NCBI RefSeq assembly: GCF_023147505.1
Contig: NZ_JAHXPB010000012.1
Span: 1-49,595, forward strand
DNA from: Brevundimonas sp. EYE_349
GTDB lineage: Bacteria > Pseudomonadota > Alphaproteobacteria > Caulobacterales > Caulobacteraceae
DNA length: 49,595 bases
Reading direction: 5' to 3'
Shown here piece by piece: positions 18,986 through 27,096 of this stretch (within the stretch, counting starts at the first letter, position 1; the number at the start of each line of letters is the position of its first letter). Under the pieces are notes generated by a model that searched no databases, had not been told where the DNA came from, and was given only the letters and a program-made list of their open reading frames with translations. The position numbers and the translations under genes are program-made.

Positions 18986-19609
18986 TCATGGCCGGAGCTC
19001 CAGCAACAGACCGAGAGCCAGGGCCGTCATCATCAGGCCGTTGACGGCGTCCAACGCCCGCCAGGCGATGGGTTGGGCGAACACGGGCGTCAGAAGGCGT
19101 GCGCCGAAGCCGATGGCCGCGAACCAGATGAAGGAGAAGGTCGCGGCGCCGAGCACGAAGTACGGCCACTCCCGTTTTGGCAATGCTGATCCCACCGCGC
19201 CCATAAGCATCACCGTGTCGATATAGACATGCGGATTCAGAAGGGTGAAACCAGCGGTTGCGGCGATGGCGGCCCCGAGGGACAGGGGCGCGGCGCCTGA
19301 GATGATGAGTTTGGAGCGCCTCAAGGCGCGGCCGAAGGCCCCGAAAGCGTACCAGAGCAGAAAGGCCGCCCCTCCCAGGCTGAAGGCGACGGTCAGACCG
19401 GGGACAAGCGCCAACATGGCCCCCAGGCCATAGACGCCCGCGAATACGAGCGCGGAATCGCACGCCGCGCAGAACAGGACGATGGGGCCGACGTGTTCAC
19501 GTCGCAGACCCTGGCGCAGCACGAACATATTCTGCGCGCCGATGGAGACGATCAAGCCCGCCGTCATGGCCAGGCCCTTCATCAGGGGAGGAAGAAAGAA
19601 CACGGTCAT
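18986..19609 (-). CDS. argO: LysE/ArgO-type basic amino acid exporter
   Basis: 207 residues, about six membrane helices. MTAGLIVSIGAQNMFVLRQGLRREHV is the hallmark N-terminus of the LysE/ArgO family. A conserved helix with TLLNPHVYIDTVMLMGAVG follows near residue 125; the NPHVYIDT motif is the family signature. It exports arginine and perhaps lysine or toxic analogues across the inner membrane. The divergent neighbour is an ArgP-type LysR regulator, the usual partner, with 68 bases between the two starts. The symbol follows the ArgO pairing; LysE is equally fair. Confidence 0.88.
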   Translation of the reverse strand: MTVFFLPPLMKGLAMTAGLIVSIGAQNMFVLRQGLRREHVGPIVLFCAACDSALVFAGVYGLGAMLALVPGLTVAFSLGGAAFLLWYAFGAFGRALRRSKLIISGAAPLSLGAAIAATAGFTLLNPHVYIDTVMLMGAVGSALPKREWPYFVLGAATFSFIWFAAIGFGARLLTPVFAQPIAWRALDAVNGLMMTALALGLLLELRP

Positions 19610-19645
19610 GACGGCGCAATGCCATCTGGTGTCGATGTAGACGAG

Positions 19646-19669
19646 CTAATCCTGCTTACTCTAGATTAG
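19646..19669. promoter_or_regulatory. Inverted repeat between exporter and LysR gene
   Basis: CTAAT (19646-19650) and ATTAG (19665-19669) form an interrupted dyad in the 68-base divergent region. The flanks CGAG and TCGAC extend the symmetry loosely. LysR-type proteins bind such T-rich/A-rich dyads near divergent promoters. This is a plausible ArgP operator, not a proven one. Confidence 0.4.
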
Positions 19670-19677
19670 TCGACCTA

Positions 19678-20571
19678 ATGTTGGACTATTCCGCCCTTGC
19701 CGCCTTGGCGGCCGTTATCCGCACCGGCGCCTTCGACGCCGCCGCCGAACGGCTGGCCGTCACGCCGTCTGCGGTGTCGCAGCGGATCAAGGGGCTTGAG
19801 GAGCGTCTCGGCCTGCCTCTGATCGTCCGATCCGCGCCGTGTCGGCCAACGGACGCGGGCGTCCGCCTGGTGGCGCATTTCGATCAGGTGTCGCTGCTGG
19901 AGCATGACCTGCTGCAGGAGGGGGCGCCGTGGGCCGCAGCATTCGGCGGGCCGCGTCCGACCGTCAGGCTGGCCGTCAACTCGGACAGTCTGGCCACCTG
20001 GATCCCTGCCGCCGTCGCCCGTTTCTCTACCTCGGCCGCGGTCACCCTGGCGCTGGTGCTGGACGACGAAAACCACACGGCCGAGCGACTGCGGACGGGC
20101 GAAGTCATCGCGGCGGTGACCACGATCGGCAAAGCGGCGCCGGGATGCCGCGTCGCGCCATTGGGGCAGATGCGTTACGTGGCGACGGCTTCGCCGGATT
20201 TTGCAAGGCGGTGGTTCGCCGACGGCGTGACGGAGGCGGCCCTGAGCCAGGCGCCCGTCCTGCGGTTCGACCAGGATGACCACCTGCAGGATCGGTGGGC
20301 GGCGGATGTCGTTGGTCGCGGTGTGTCGGCGCCCACATACTGGGCGCCGTCGACGCAAGGGATGCTGGACCTGACCCTTGCCGGGGTCGCCTGGTCCCTG
20401 ACGCCTGAAAAGATCGCGAGGCCCCTGGCCGCGTCCGGGCGCCTGATCCAGCTGAAGCCCGAGGCGTCGCTGGACGTGCCCCTGTTCTGGCAACATCAGC
20501 GGATCGCCTCGCGAACGCTCGAAGGCCTGACCCGCGCGGTGCGTGAAGAGACCTCGCACTGGCTGATCTGA
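19678..20571 (+). CDS. argP: LysR-type regulator, ArgP-like
   Basis: 297 residues. The N-terminal winged helix (residues 1-60) reads LAALAAVIRTGAFDAAAERLAVTPSAVSQRIKGLEERLG, with an ArgP-like following segment (LIVRSAPCRPTDAG). The rest is the periplasmic-binding-like effector domain. ArgP senses lysine and arginine and activates the divergent exporter when arginine or canavanine is high. The very short shared promoter region supports this pair. The ATG at 19678 leaves no room for a strong Shine-Dalgarno, so the mRNA may be nearly leaderless. Confidence 0.88.
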   Translation: MLDYSALAALAAVIRTGAFDAAAERLAVTPSAVSQRIKGLEERLGLPLIVRSAPCRPTDAGVRLVAHFDQVSLLEHDLLQEGAPWAAAFGGPRPTVRLAVNSDSLATWIPAAVARFSTSAAVTLALVLDDENHTAERLRTGEVIAAVTTIGKAAPGCRVAPLGQMRYVATASPDFARRWFADGVTEAALSQAPVLRFDQDDHLQDRWAADVVGRGVSAPTYWAPSTQGMLDLTLAGVAWSLTPEKIARPLAASGRLIQLKPEASLDVPLFWQHQRIASRTLEGLTRAVREETSHWLI

Positions 20572-20711
20572 CTCAGGAGGCCCGAGACCCTGCCGTCCGG
20601 TAAGTCCCCGTTAACCTTGAAGCCGCAAGGCTGCCGCAAAGGTCGGGGACGGTGGCGTCAAGTTCGGCGCCTCAGCCGGCCGTCCTCTCGCCGTCTTTCG
20701 GAGCGCCCCTC

Positions 20712-21323
20712 ATGCATCGTCGCCAACTGATTCTGTCCGGCCTGGCCACCGCCGCCGGGGCGTCGTCCCTGGGGGCGTGCGCCACGGCGCCGGCGCGCGA
20801 TCCCAACTATCCCATCGCCTCTGACCAGACGGCCCAGGCCTACAGCTTCGACGAACTGGTGGCGGCGGGGTCGCGCGAGCTGGGCATCGCGGCCGAGGTC
20901 GTGGGCGGCGCCATCGAGCGCGTCTTCGCCGATCAGGGCGACCGACCGACAGCCTATATCGCGGGCGAGGAAGGTTCCGGCGCCGTGGTCGTGGGCGCGC
21001 GTTACGGACGCGGCGCCCTGCATATGAAGGATCTGTCGGCCTCTCAGGAAGTGTTCTGGCAGGGCGCGTCGGTGGGCTGGGACTGGGGCGGCAACGCCAG
21101 CCGGGTCTTCACCCTGGTCTATGGCCTGTATCACCCCGACATGATCTATCGCCGCTATCCCGGCATCGAGGGGTCGGCCTATCTGGTGGCGGGGCTGGGG
21201 GTGAACTATCAGCGCGCCGACGGCATCGTGCTGGCGCCGATCCGCACCGGCGTCGGCCTGCGCCTGGGGGCCAATGTCGGCACCATGAGCTACAGCCGCC
21301 AGCGCAACCTGCTGCCGTTCTGA
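20712..21323 (+). CDS. eipA: EipA-like envelope integrity protein (DUF1134)
   Basis: 203 residues from MHRRQLILSG at 20712; the frame upstream to 20652 is not signal-like. The body, from about residue 40, matches the DUF1134 family: YSFDELVAAGSRELGI, then a glycine-rich beta-barrel (VVVGARYGRGALHMKDLS, VGWDWGGNASRVFTLVYGLYH, GLGVNYQRADGIVLAPIRTGVGLRLG). Brucella EipA of this family is a periplasmic protein needed for cell-envelope resistance and is under CtrA control. Here the leader has a twin arginine (RRQLIL) and a lipobox-like LGAC, so it may be a lipoprotein; this is odd for the family. Upstream is a GTTAACC half-site only. Confidence 0.85.
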   Translation: MHRRQLILSGLATAAGASSLGACATAPARDPNYPIASDQTAQAYSFDELVAAGSRELGIAAEVVGGAIERVFADQGDRPTAYIAGEEGSGAVVVGARYGRGALHMKDLSASQEVFWQGASVGWDWGGNASRVFTLVYGLYHPDMIYRRYPGIEGSAYLVAGLGVNYQRADGIVLAPIRTGVGLRLGANVGTMSYSRQRNLLPF

Positions 21324-21451
21324 CGCCTCTCTTCTCTCGTCAGCCTAGGGTTCGCCCCCAGGATCCATACGCGCGGCCTTCAACGAGCGAAGATCCTGCG
21401 AATGGGTTCTCGTCACAAGGACGAGGATGACGTCAGTTTGGCGGGGGCGGT

Positions 21452-22342
21452 CTAGCTGACCAACCGCAACGGCGGCGGCGCGTCCAGCAGCGCGGCCAGA
21501 CCCTCGCGCCAGGTCGGATAGGCGGGCCGCCAGCCCAGTTCGGCCTTGGCCAAGGCGTTCGAGACGCGCTTGGAGTCCAGATAGAAGCGTCGCATGGCTT
21601 CGCTGACGCTGTCGTCGGTCCAGTCGATTTCGGGCGGGCTGGCCAGGCCCATGCGGTCCGCCGCCCAGGCCATCACTACGTCTGCGGGCGCAGGTGCGTC
21701 GTCGGTCAGATTGTAGGCGGCGCCCGGTCGCGGGCGGGCCATCGAGGCGAACAGGCCCGAGACGATGTCGTCGATATGGATGCGGTTGAAGACCTGACCT
21801 GGCTTTCTGACCAGCCGGGCCGAGCCGTCGCGCAACCGCTCCATGACATTGCGGCCGGGGCCGTAGAAGCCGGGCAGGCGGAAAACCTGCACGGTCAGGC
21901 CCATCCCTTGCGCCCCGTCCAGCCAGTCCCGCTCGGCCCGGACGCGCCGCGCGCCTTCCAGATTGGCGGCGTTCAGCGGGCCGTCCTCGAACACCCAGCC
22001 GCCCGCCCGGTCGCCATAGACGGAGGTGGAGGAGATATAGCCGATCCAGTCGGGCCAAGCGTCGCCCGCCAGCGGCCCCAGGGCGCGCAGGGCGGGACAG
22101 CCGTGGGCGTCGGGGGCGGCGGTGATCAGGACGGCGCTGGCGGCCTCCAGCGCGGTCTTAAGGGCCACGGCGTCGCCGGGATCCAGCGCCGCGATCCCCT
22201 CGGCCTCCAGCGCCCTGCGCCGTTCGGGATCGCGCGAGGTGGCGGTCGCCCGGCCGCCGCGCCGGATCGCCTCCAGCGCCGCCGCCCGCCCCACATAGCC
22301 GCCGCCGAAGACCAGCAGGTTCAGGGCGGAGGCGTGGGGCAT
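21452..22342 (-). CDS. NAD(P)-dependent epimerase/dehydratase-type SDR
   Basis: 296 residues. Extended short-chain dehydrogenase fold: an N-terminal nucleotide-binding loop (NLLVFGGGYVGRAAALEA), a YISSTSVYGDRAG strand with the active-site serine and tyrosine region, and FRLPGFYGPGRNVM. A YxxxK pair is not obvious, so catalysis may differ from classical epimerases; it resembles the YeeZ group. It lies 26 bases after the SQD1-type gene on the same strand, so the two are probably co-transcribed. Its role may lie in the same lipid or sugar pathway, but I cannot assign a substrate. Confidence 0.82.
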   Translation of the reverse strand: MPHASALNLLVFGGGYVGRAAALEAIRRGGRATATSRDPERRRALEAEGIAALDPGDAVALKTALEAASAVLITAAPDAHGCPALRALGPLAGDAWPDWIGYISSTSVYGDRAGGWVFEDGPLNAANLEGARRVRAERDWLDGAQGMGLTVQVFRLPGFYGPGRNVMERLRDGSARLVRKPGQVFNRIHIDDIVSGLFASMARPRPGAAYNLTDDAPAPADVVMAWAADRMGLASPPEIDWTDDSVSEAMRRFYLDSKRVSNALAKAELGWRPAYPTWREGLAALLDAPPPLRLVS

Positions 22343-22368
22343 CGGATCGGAGCTCGGGCGGTGAAAGA

Positions 22369-23598
22369 TCAGGCGGACAGGGCTTGGGCGGGGGCGGCGA
22401 CGGACGACGCCCCATCGGCTTGCAGCGCCTCGGCGCGGCGTTGGTTCCAGGCCGAAACGCAGGGCACCCGGCCCAGGTCGGCGCGGTCGGCGTAGCGGCG
22501 GGCGATGTCGGTCACGTCCTGCATCAGCCCCTCGGCCAGGGTGATGGGCTTCAGCCCCAGTTCACGGAACTGGTCGTTGGCGACGACCAGTTCGTTCTCG
22601 TCGGCCTCCTGACGCGGGTTGGGCAGGTTGCGGATCTCGGCCCCGGTCATGTCGGCGACCATCCGCGCCAGGTCGCGCACCCGGCGGCTCTCGGTCATCT
22701 GGTTCAGAATCTTGACCCGCTCGCCCCGACGCGGCGGGTTCTTCAGCGCCAGTTCGACGCAGCGCACCGTGTCCTGGATGTGGATGAAGGCGCGCGTCTG
22801 GCCGCCCGATCCGTGCACCGTCAGCGGATGGCCCAGCGCCGCCTGCATCAGGAAGCGGTTCAGCACCGTGCCGTAGTCGCCGTCATAGTCGAAGCGGTTG
22901 ATCAGCCGCTCGTCCATCTTGGTTTCGCGCGTCTGGGCGCCCCAGACGATGCCCTGGTGCAGGTCGGTGATCCGCAACTGGTCGTTCCTGGCGTAGAACT
23001 GGAACAGCAGGGCGTCCTGCGTCTTGGTCATGTGATAGATGCTGCCCGGATTGGGGGGGAACAGGATTTCCTGCTCGGACGGGCCCTGGTCGGTGTCGAC
23101 CGTCACCTTCAGATAGCCCTCGGGTATGCGTAAGCCCGCCGTGCCATAGCCATAGACCCCCATGGTTCCCAGGTGCGCCAGGTGGACGTCCAGCCCGCTC
23201 TCGACGATGGCGGCCAACAGGTGGTTGGTGGCGTTGATGTTGTTGTCGACGGTGTAGAGCTTGTGCCGCGCCGACTTCATCGAATAGGGGGCCGCTCGCT
23301 GTTCGGCGAAATGGACCACGCTGTCGGGCGCCAGATCGCGGATCAGGGCGACCAGGCGGTCGAATTCTTTGCCGACCGTCATGTTGACGAAGCCGATGTC
23401 GCGGCCGGACACGTCCTTCCACGCCTTGATCCGCTGGCCCATGGTGCGGATGGGCGTCAGGGACTGGATCTCCAGCTCGTTGTCGATGTTGCGCCGGCTT
23501 AGGTTGTCGACGACGGTGACGTCCCAACCTTCGGCCGACAGATGCAGGGCCGTCGGCCAGCCGCAGAAACCGTCGCCGCCCAGAACCAGAACGCGCAT
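22369..23598 (-). CDS. UDP-sulfoquinovose synthase-like protein (SQD1/SqdB)
   Basis: 409 residues. The N-terminal GGDGFCGWPTALHLSAEGW loop binds NAD, and LSRRNIDNELEIQSLTPI is a segment typical of SQD1. HFAEQRAAPYSM and the YxxxK pair (IYHMTKTQDALLF) complete the active site. SQD1 adds sulfite to UDP-glucose to make UDP-sulfoquinovose, head-group donor for the sulfolipid SQDG, which can replace phospholipid in phosphate-poor cells. The glycosyltransferase (SqdX or SqdD/SqdC) is not in this window. No Pho box is visible upstream. A related sugar-nucleotide enzyme is the alternative, but the fit to SQD1 is good. Confidence 0.82.
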   Translation of the reverse strand: MRVLVLGGDGFCGWPTALHLSAEGWDVTVVDNLSRRNIDNELEIQSLTPIRTMGQRIKAWKDVSGRDIGFVNMTVGKEFDRLVALIRDLAPDSVVHFAEQRAAPYSMKSARHKLYTVDNNINATNHLLAAIVESGLDVHLAHLGTMGVYGYGTAGLRIPEGYLKVTVDTDQGPSEQEILFPPNPGSIYHMTKTQDALLFQFYARNDQLRITDLHQGIVWGAQTRETKMDERLINRFDYDGDYGTVLNRFLMQAALGHPLTVHGSGGQTRAFIHIQDTVRCVELALKNPPRRGERVKILNQMTESRRVRDLARMVADMTGAEIRNLPNPRQEADENELVVANDQFRELGLKPITLAEGLMQDVTDIARRYADRADLGRVPCVSAWNQRRAEALQADGASSVAAPAQALSA

Positions 23599-23807
23599 GG
23601 ATGGATAGCCTTTTCGTCGTCTCGAAGGTCATGCCTAGCCCAGCGGAGCGGTCGCGGCAAAGCGCGGCTGTTAAAGACCCGGTGCGACGCTTTGACGAAT
23701 CCCCCTTGGAAAGGCGGCGCGCACGGGTTAAGTCTGGCCTGTCTCCCACTCAAACGCAGCTTTACGGGCGCATACCCGGCTGTTCGCGGCTTGAGCCGAT
23801 CATGACG

Positions 23808-23884
23808 GTCGGTCCCGAAAGGACCGGCGCACCATGCGGGCGACAAGGCATTCCGACAGATCGACAATCGGGGATCGGCCCCGA
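23808..23884 (+). promoter_or_regulatory. Two hairpins in the leader of the DUF4167 gene
   Basis: The 356-base gap 23599-23954 has no supported gene. It holds two compact stems. One is GTCGGTCC (23808-23815) with GGACCGGC (23821-23828), loop CGAAA. The other is TCGGGG (23868-23873) with CCCCGA (23879-23884), loop ATCGG. Neither has a T run, so they are more likely a leader structure than terminators. No known riboswitch class was recognised. Confidence 0.4.
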
Positions 23885-23954
23885 GCGAAACGGAACCCAG
23901 AAACGGACGATCTGGCCCCCCGGCCCGGCCTCGTCCCTGCACACGGTAGCGCGA

Positions 23955-24902
23955 ATGAGAGATTTCAAGGGCATGAAGCGTCAGCGCGGACGCAATCGGA
24001 ACAAGGCGGGCGCCAACAACGCCAACAACGCCAATCCGAATCGTTCGTGGGATTCGCAAGGCCCCGAAAACATCAAGGTCCGGGGCAACGCCCAGACGGT
24101 CTATGAACGCTATCAGCAGCTGGCCCGCGACGCGGCGTCCAGCGGCGACCGGGTGCTGGCCGAAAACTATCAGCAGCACGCCGAACACTATTACCGCGTG
24201 CTCAGGGCGCTTCAGCCCCAGCGGTCCTTCTCCGACATCGCCGCGCGCGAACAGTCGAACCAGGGCTTCGACATCGATTTCGAGGACGAATCGGGCGTCC
24301 AGGCCGCCGCCTTCTTGGCCGCGCAACAGGCCGCCGAACGCCAGGCCCAGGAAGCCGCGGAACGCGCCGAGCAGAACCACAGTCAGCCGCGCGATCGTGA
24401 CCGCGACTACAATCGCGACCGGGATCGGGACCGCGATCAGAACCGCGAGCCGCGTGAACCGCGCGAACCGCGTGAGGACGGCGAGACCCGCGCCGACGGC
24501 GAAGGCGGCGGTCGTCGCGAAAGCCGCCGCGAGCGCTGGGAGCGTCGCCGCGAGGAACGCAACCGCCGCTTCGACAACCGCGAGGAGGGCGCCGAGGACG
24601 TCGCCGCCCGCGCCGAGGGCGAAGCTGGCCCGACCGAAGCGCCCGCCGTCGAAAGCCCGGCCGAGGAACCGACTGCGGAGGTCGCCGCCCCGCCTGTCGC
24701 CGACGCCCGTCCCGCCCGTCGCCCGCGTCGCACCGCCGCCGCCGCCGTGTCGGACGAGGGCGAGGCCCCGACCGCCCTGCCGGGTTTCCTGACCCGTGAG
24801 CCGGCCGCCGCCCCCGCCGCTTCGACGGAAGGCGAGGCTGAGGCCCCTGTCCGCCGTCGCGCCCCGCGTCGCAAGACCGAGGCCGCGGTCAGCGAGGACT
24901 GA
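23955..24902 (+). CDS. DUF4167 domain protein
   Basis: 315 residues from MRDFKGMKRQRGRNRNK. The N-terminal domain (about residues 1-110: VRGNAQTVYERYQQLARDAAS, LAENYQQHAEHYYRVL) is DUF4167, widespread in alphaproteobacteria. The rest is low-complexity: RD and REP repeats around residues 145-175, then acid- and arginine-rich tracts ending RRRAPRRKTEAAVSED. The charge pattern and KRQRGR start suggest RNA or ribosome binding, an inference. In many relatives this gene adjoins prfA and prmC (from memory); here prmC is about 15 kb away. A different ATG (23973) is also possible. Confidence 0.88.
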   Translation: MRDFKGMKRQRGRNRNKAGANNANNANPNRSWDSQGPENIKVRGNAQTVYERYQQLARDAASSGDRVLAENYQQHAEHYYRVLRALQPQRSFSDIAAREQSNQGFDIDFEDESGVQAAAFLAAQQAAERQAQEAAERAEQNHSQPRDRDRDYNRDRDRDRDQNREPREPREPREDGETRADGEGGGRRESRRERWERRREERNRRFDNREEGAEDVAARAEGEAGPTEAPAVESPAEEPTAEVAAPPVADARPARRPRRTAAAAVSDEGEAPTALPGFLTREPAAAPAASTEGEAEAPVRRRAPRRKTEAAVSED

Positions 24903-24973
24903 CGAAAGGCGCACGCCAGCATTTTACCATATCGCAACCCTGGCGTGTTATTCGTGCCGCGTGGGAGGGCGTT

Positions 24974-26284
24974 ATGGATTTCGTCTTGTGGGTTTTGTCC
25001 CTGTCCCTGGCGGGGACCTGCGCGGGGATCTGTCTGTGGATTCGCGCCTATCGCGCGGTCGAGGGCTTGACCCAGGATCGAGCCCGGCTGGAGCAACGTC
25101 TGTCCCTGGCGGCCGAGGCGCACCTTAAGGCCCTGGCCGTCGTCGAGGCGGAGGTTCGACGTTTGACCGCAGAGGACGCCAATAAGGGCGAGGTCATCCA
25201 GGCGTTGGGGCGCGAACTCCGTACGCCCTTGACCACCATCATGGGTTTCGGCCAGCTGCTGCGGACCCACGCCGAGGCCGATCGGCTGACAACGCGCCAG
25301 TCGCAGGGCCTGCGTCAGATCGAGGCCGCCGGCGGCGTGCTTCTGGCTCTGATCGAGGAGGCCGACGATTTCGTCGTCTCGGGCGACGCCCGCGCGGCCC
25401 CGTTTCTTCAACGTGTCGATCTGCGGCTGGCTCTGCGCCAGGTCTGCGACGGGCTGGAGCCGCAGGCGAAGACGGCGGGCCTGACCCTGGCCTGTCCCGA
25501 CGCTCAAGCGGGTCTCGGCGTCATGGCCGATCCGGTCCACGTCCGGCGCATCCTGCGCAGGCTGGTCGCCAACGCCCTGCATCATTCTCCGCCCGGCGCG
25601 ACGGTGCGGATGACGGCGACCCGTCAGGGCGACCGGGTGACGGTGGATGTGCACGATCCCGCCCGCCAACCCGAGGAGGCGACCGCCCGGCCGTTCCAGC
25701 CGCTGGACGGGCAGGACGCGCGGGGCGGCACGGCCCTGGGCCTGGGCGCCGCGCAACGATTGGCCGAGCGGATGGGCGGACGTCTGCACGCGGCGCACGA
25801 CGCCTGGGGCGCGACGACCTTCTCCTTCACCCTGCCGGCGGCGGGCGCGGACCTGGCGGCGATGGATCGTGCGCAGGCCACGGTTCTCTATGTCGAGGAC
25901 AATCCGGCCAACGTCGCCCTGATGCGCCATGCGGTGGAGACGATGGGGCTGACGCTGCACGCCGCGACCACGGGGCCGGAAGGGCTGGAACTGGCGCGCG
26001 TTCTGGGGCCGGACGTGATCCTGCTGGACCTAGGTCTTCCCGGCCTGGACGGCTATGCGGTCAAGGCGGCGCTGGACGCCGATCCGCTGACGCGCGACAT
26101 TCCCGTGATGGCCGTGACCGGGGCCGGCGCGCCTGCGGATCGGCGGCGTGGACGGGCGGCGGGCTTCGACGCCTATCTGACCAAGCCGTTGGACCTGAAC
26201 GCCCTGACGGACGCCCTGTCGCGCCTTCTGTCGCAGTCGCGGAAGGTTGGCGGTCTTGACGGGGACCGGCGCCAAAGGGCCTAA
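24974..26284 (+). CDS. Degenerate histidine kinase-like protein with intact receiver
   Basis: 436 residues. One N-terminal membrane helix (residues 3-24), a coiled coil to about 70, then an H-box-like segment ALGRELRTPLTTIMGFG. Arg80 stands where the phospho-acceptor histidine should be (normally SHELRTPL). The ATPase-like domain keeps Asn200 (LVANALHH) and a glycine loop (GGTALGLGAAQRLAERMGGRL), but its G1 loop reads VDVHDPARQPEE instead of D-G-G. The C-terminal receiver is complete: Glu308/Asp309, Asp352 (LLDLGLPGLDG), Thr382 and Lys404. So it probably cannot autophosphorylate and may receive phosphate from other kinases. The gene is intact, with no frameshift. Confidence 0.88.
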   Translation: MDFVLWVLSLSLAGTCAGICLWIRAYRAVEGLTQDRARLEQRLSLAAEAHLKALAVVEAEVRRLTAEDANKGEVIQALGRELRTPLTTIMGFGQLLRTHAEADRLTTRQSQGLRQIEAAGGVLLALIEEADDFVVSGDARAAPFLQRVDLRLALRQVCDGLEPQAKTAGLTLACPDAQAGLGVMADPVHVRRILRRLVANALHHSPPGATVRMTATRQGDRVTVDVHDPARQPEEATARPFQPLDGQDARGGTALGLGAAQRLAERMGGRLHAAHDAWGATTFSFTLPAAGADLAAMDRAQATVLYVEDNPANVALMRHAVETMGLTLHAATTGPEGLELARVLGPDVILLDLGLPGLDGYAVKAALDADPLTRDIPVMAVTGAGAPADRRRGRAAGFDAYLTKPLDLNALTDALSRLLSQSRKVGGLDGDRRQRA

Positions 26285-26325
26285 GGGACCGATCTCGCCC
26301 CAGGTCCGCCCAAGGTCAGCGTTCG

Positions 26326-27033
26326 ATGCCTCAGTTTCTCCGGTTGGTTTCGTCCCGTCTTCGCGTCCGCGTCTGGTCGTCTCTGGCCGTGCTGGGCGGG
26401 GTGGCGACCCTGGCCGCCTGCGCCGCGACCCCGCCGCCGCCTCCGCCTCCGCCCGCATCGACGGGCGCGCCGGGCGCGGCGACTCTGCTGGACTGGCGCG
26501 GCGTCGTCACCTCGGGCGACCGAGACCGATATCGCCGCGTGGACGCCGCCTGGACCCTGGCTCTGCAACAGGCGCGGCGCCAGCCTGGGTCAGGCGATCT
26601 GAGCGGCCTTGGCGACCTGATCCAGCCCAAGGCCGCCCGCCCCGGCGTCACGCCCCCGCCCGGCGACTATCGCTGCCGCACCGTCAAACTGGGGTCGCAG
26701 GGCGGCGAGGACGGGTTGGGCTATGTCGTCTATGGCTGGTTCGCCTGCCGCATCGAAATGACGTCGCGAGGGCTGAAGTTCTCCAAACTGACCGGCTCGC
26801 AGCGTCCGTCCGGCCTGCTGTTTCCCGAGAATGACCGTCACATGGTGATGCTGGGGTCGCTGGCCCTGGCCCAGGAGCCGGCGGCCAACTCCTATGGCCG
26901 CAATCCCGAGCGCGACCTGGTCGCCATTCTGGAGCGGATCGGAGAGGCGCGCTGGCGGCTGGTCGTGCCCTGGCCGCAGAACGAATCGAACCTTGATCTG
27001 ATCGAACTGGTCCCCGGTCGGCCGACGTCCTGA
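26326..27033 (+). CDS. DUF4893-type lipoprotein, copy 1
   Basis: 235 residues. A signal peptide (about residues 14-31) ends in a lipobox-like LAAC, followed by a proline run, so it is probably a lipoprotein. The conserved part runs from about residue 55 to the end: DRYRRVDAAWTLALQQA, GDYRCRTVKLG, VVYGWFACRIE, KLTGSQRPSGLLFPEN and WRLVVPWPQ. This is the DUF4893 layout as I recall it. A paralogue follows after 63 bases. The cysteine pair in YRC and FAC may form a disulfide. Function is unknown. Confidence 0.8.
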   Translation: MPQFLRLVSSRLRVRVWSSLAVLGGVATLAACAATPPPPPPPPASTGAPGAATLLDWRGVVTSGDRDRYRRVDAAWTLALQQARRQPGSGDLSGLGDLIQPKAARPGVTPPPGDYRCRTVKLGSQGGEDGLGYVVYGWFACRIEMTSRGLKFSKLTGSQRPSGLLFPENDRHMVMLGSLALAQEPAANSYGRNPERDLVAILERIGEARWRLVVPWPQNESNLDLIELVPGRPTS

Positions 27034-27096
27034 TCCACACGGCTGAACCGGGCGCGCACCGCCGCGTTTTCCTCCTCGCAATCGAAGGAGACGTCT

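Noticed and set aside
20600..20640. CtrA site upstream of eipA
   Set aside because: Only one half-site (GTTAACC) is present, with no second half at the right distance.
23599..23800. Pho box upstream of the SQD1-type gene
   Set aside because: One CTGTCTC on the opposite strand only; no 11-base repeat.
23601..23954. Extension of the DUF4167 frame upstream to 23601
   Set aside because: The 118 extra residues have no conserved character and cover leader hairpins; MRDFKGMKRQRGRN is the family-like start.
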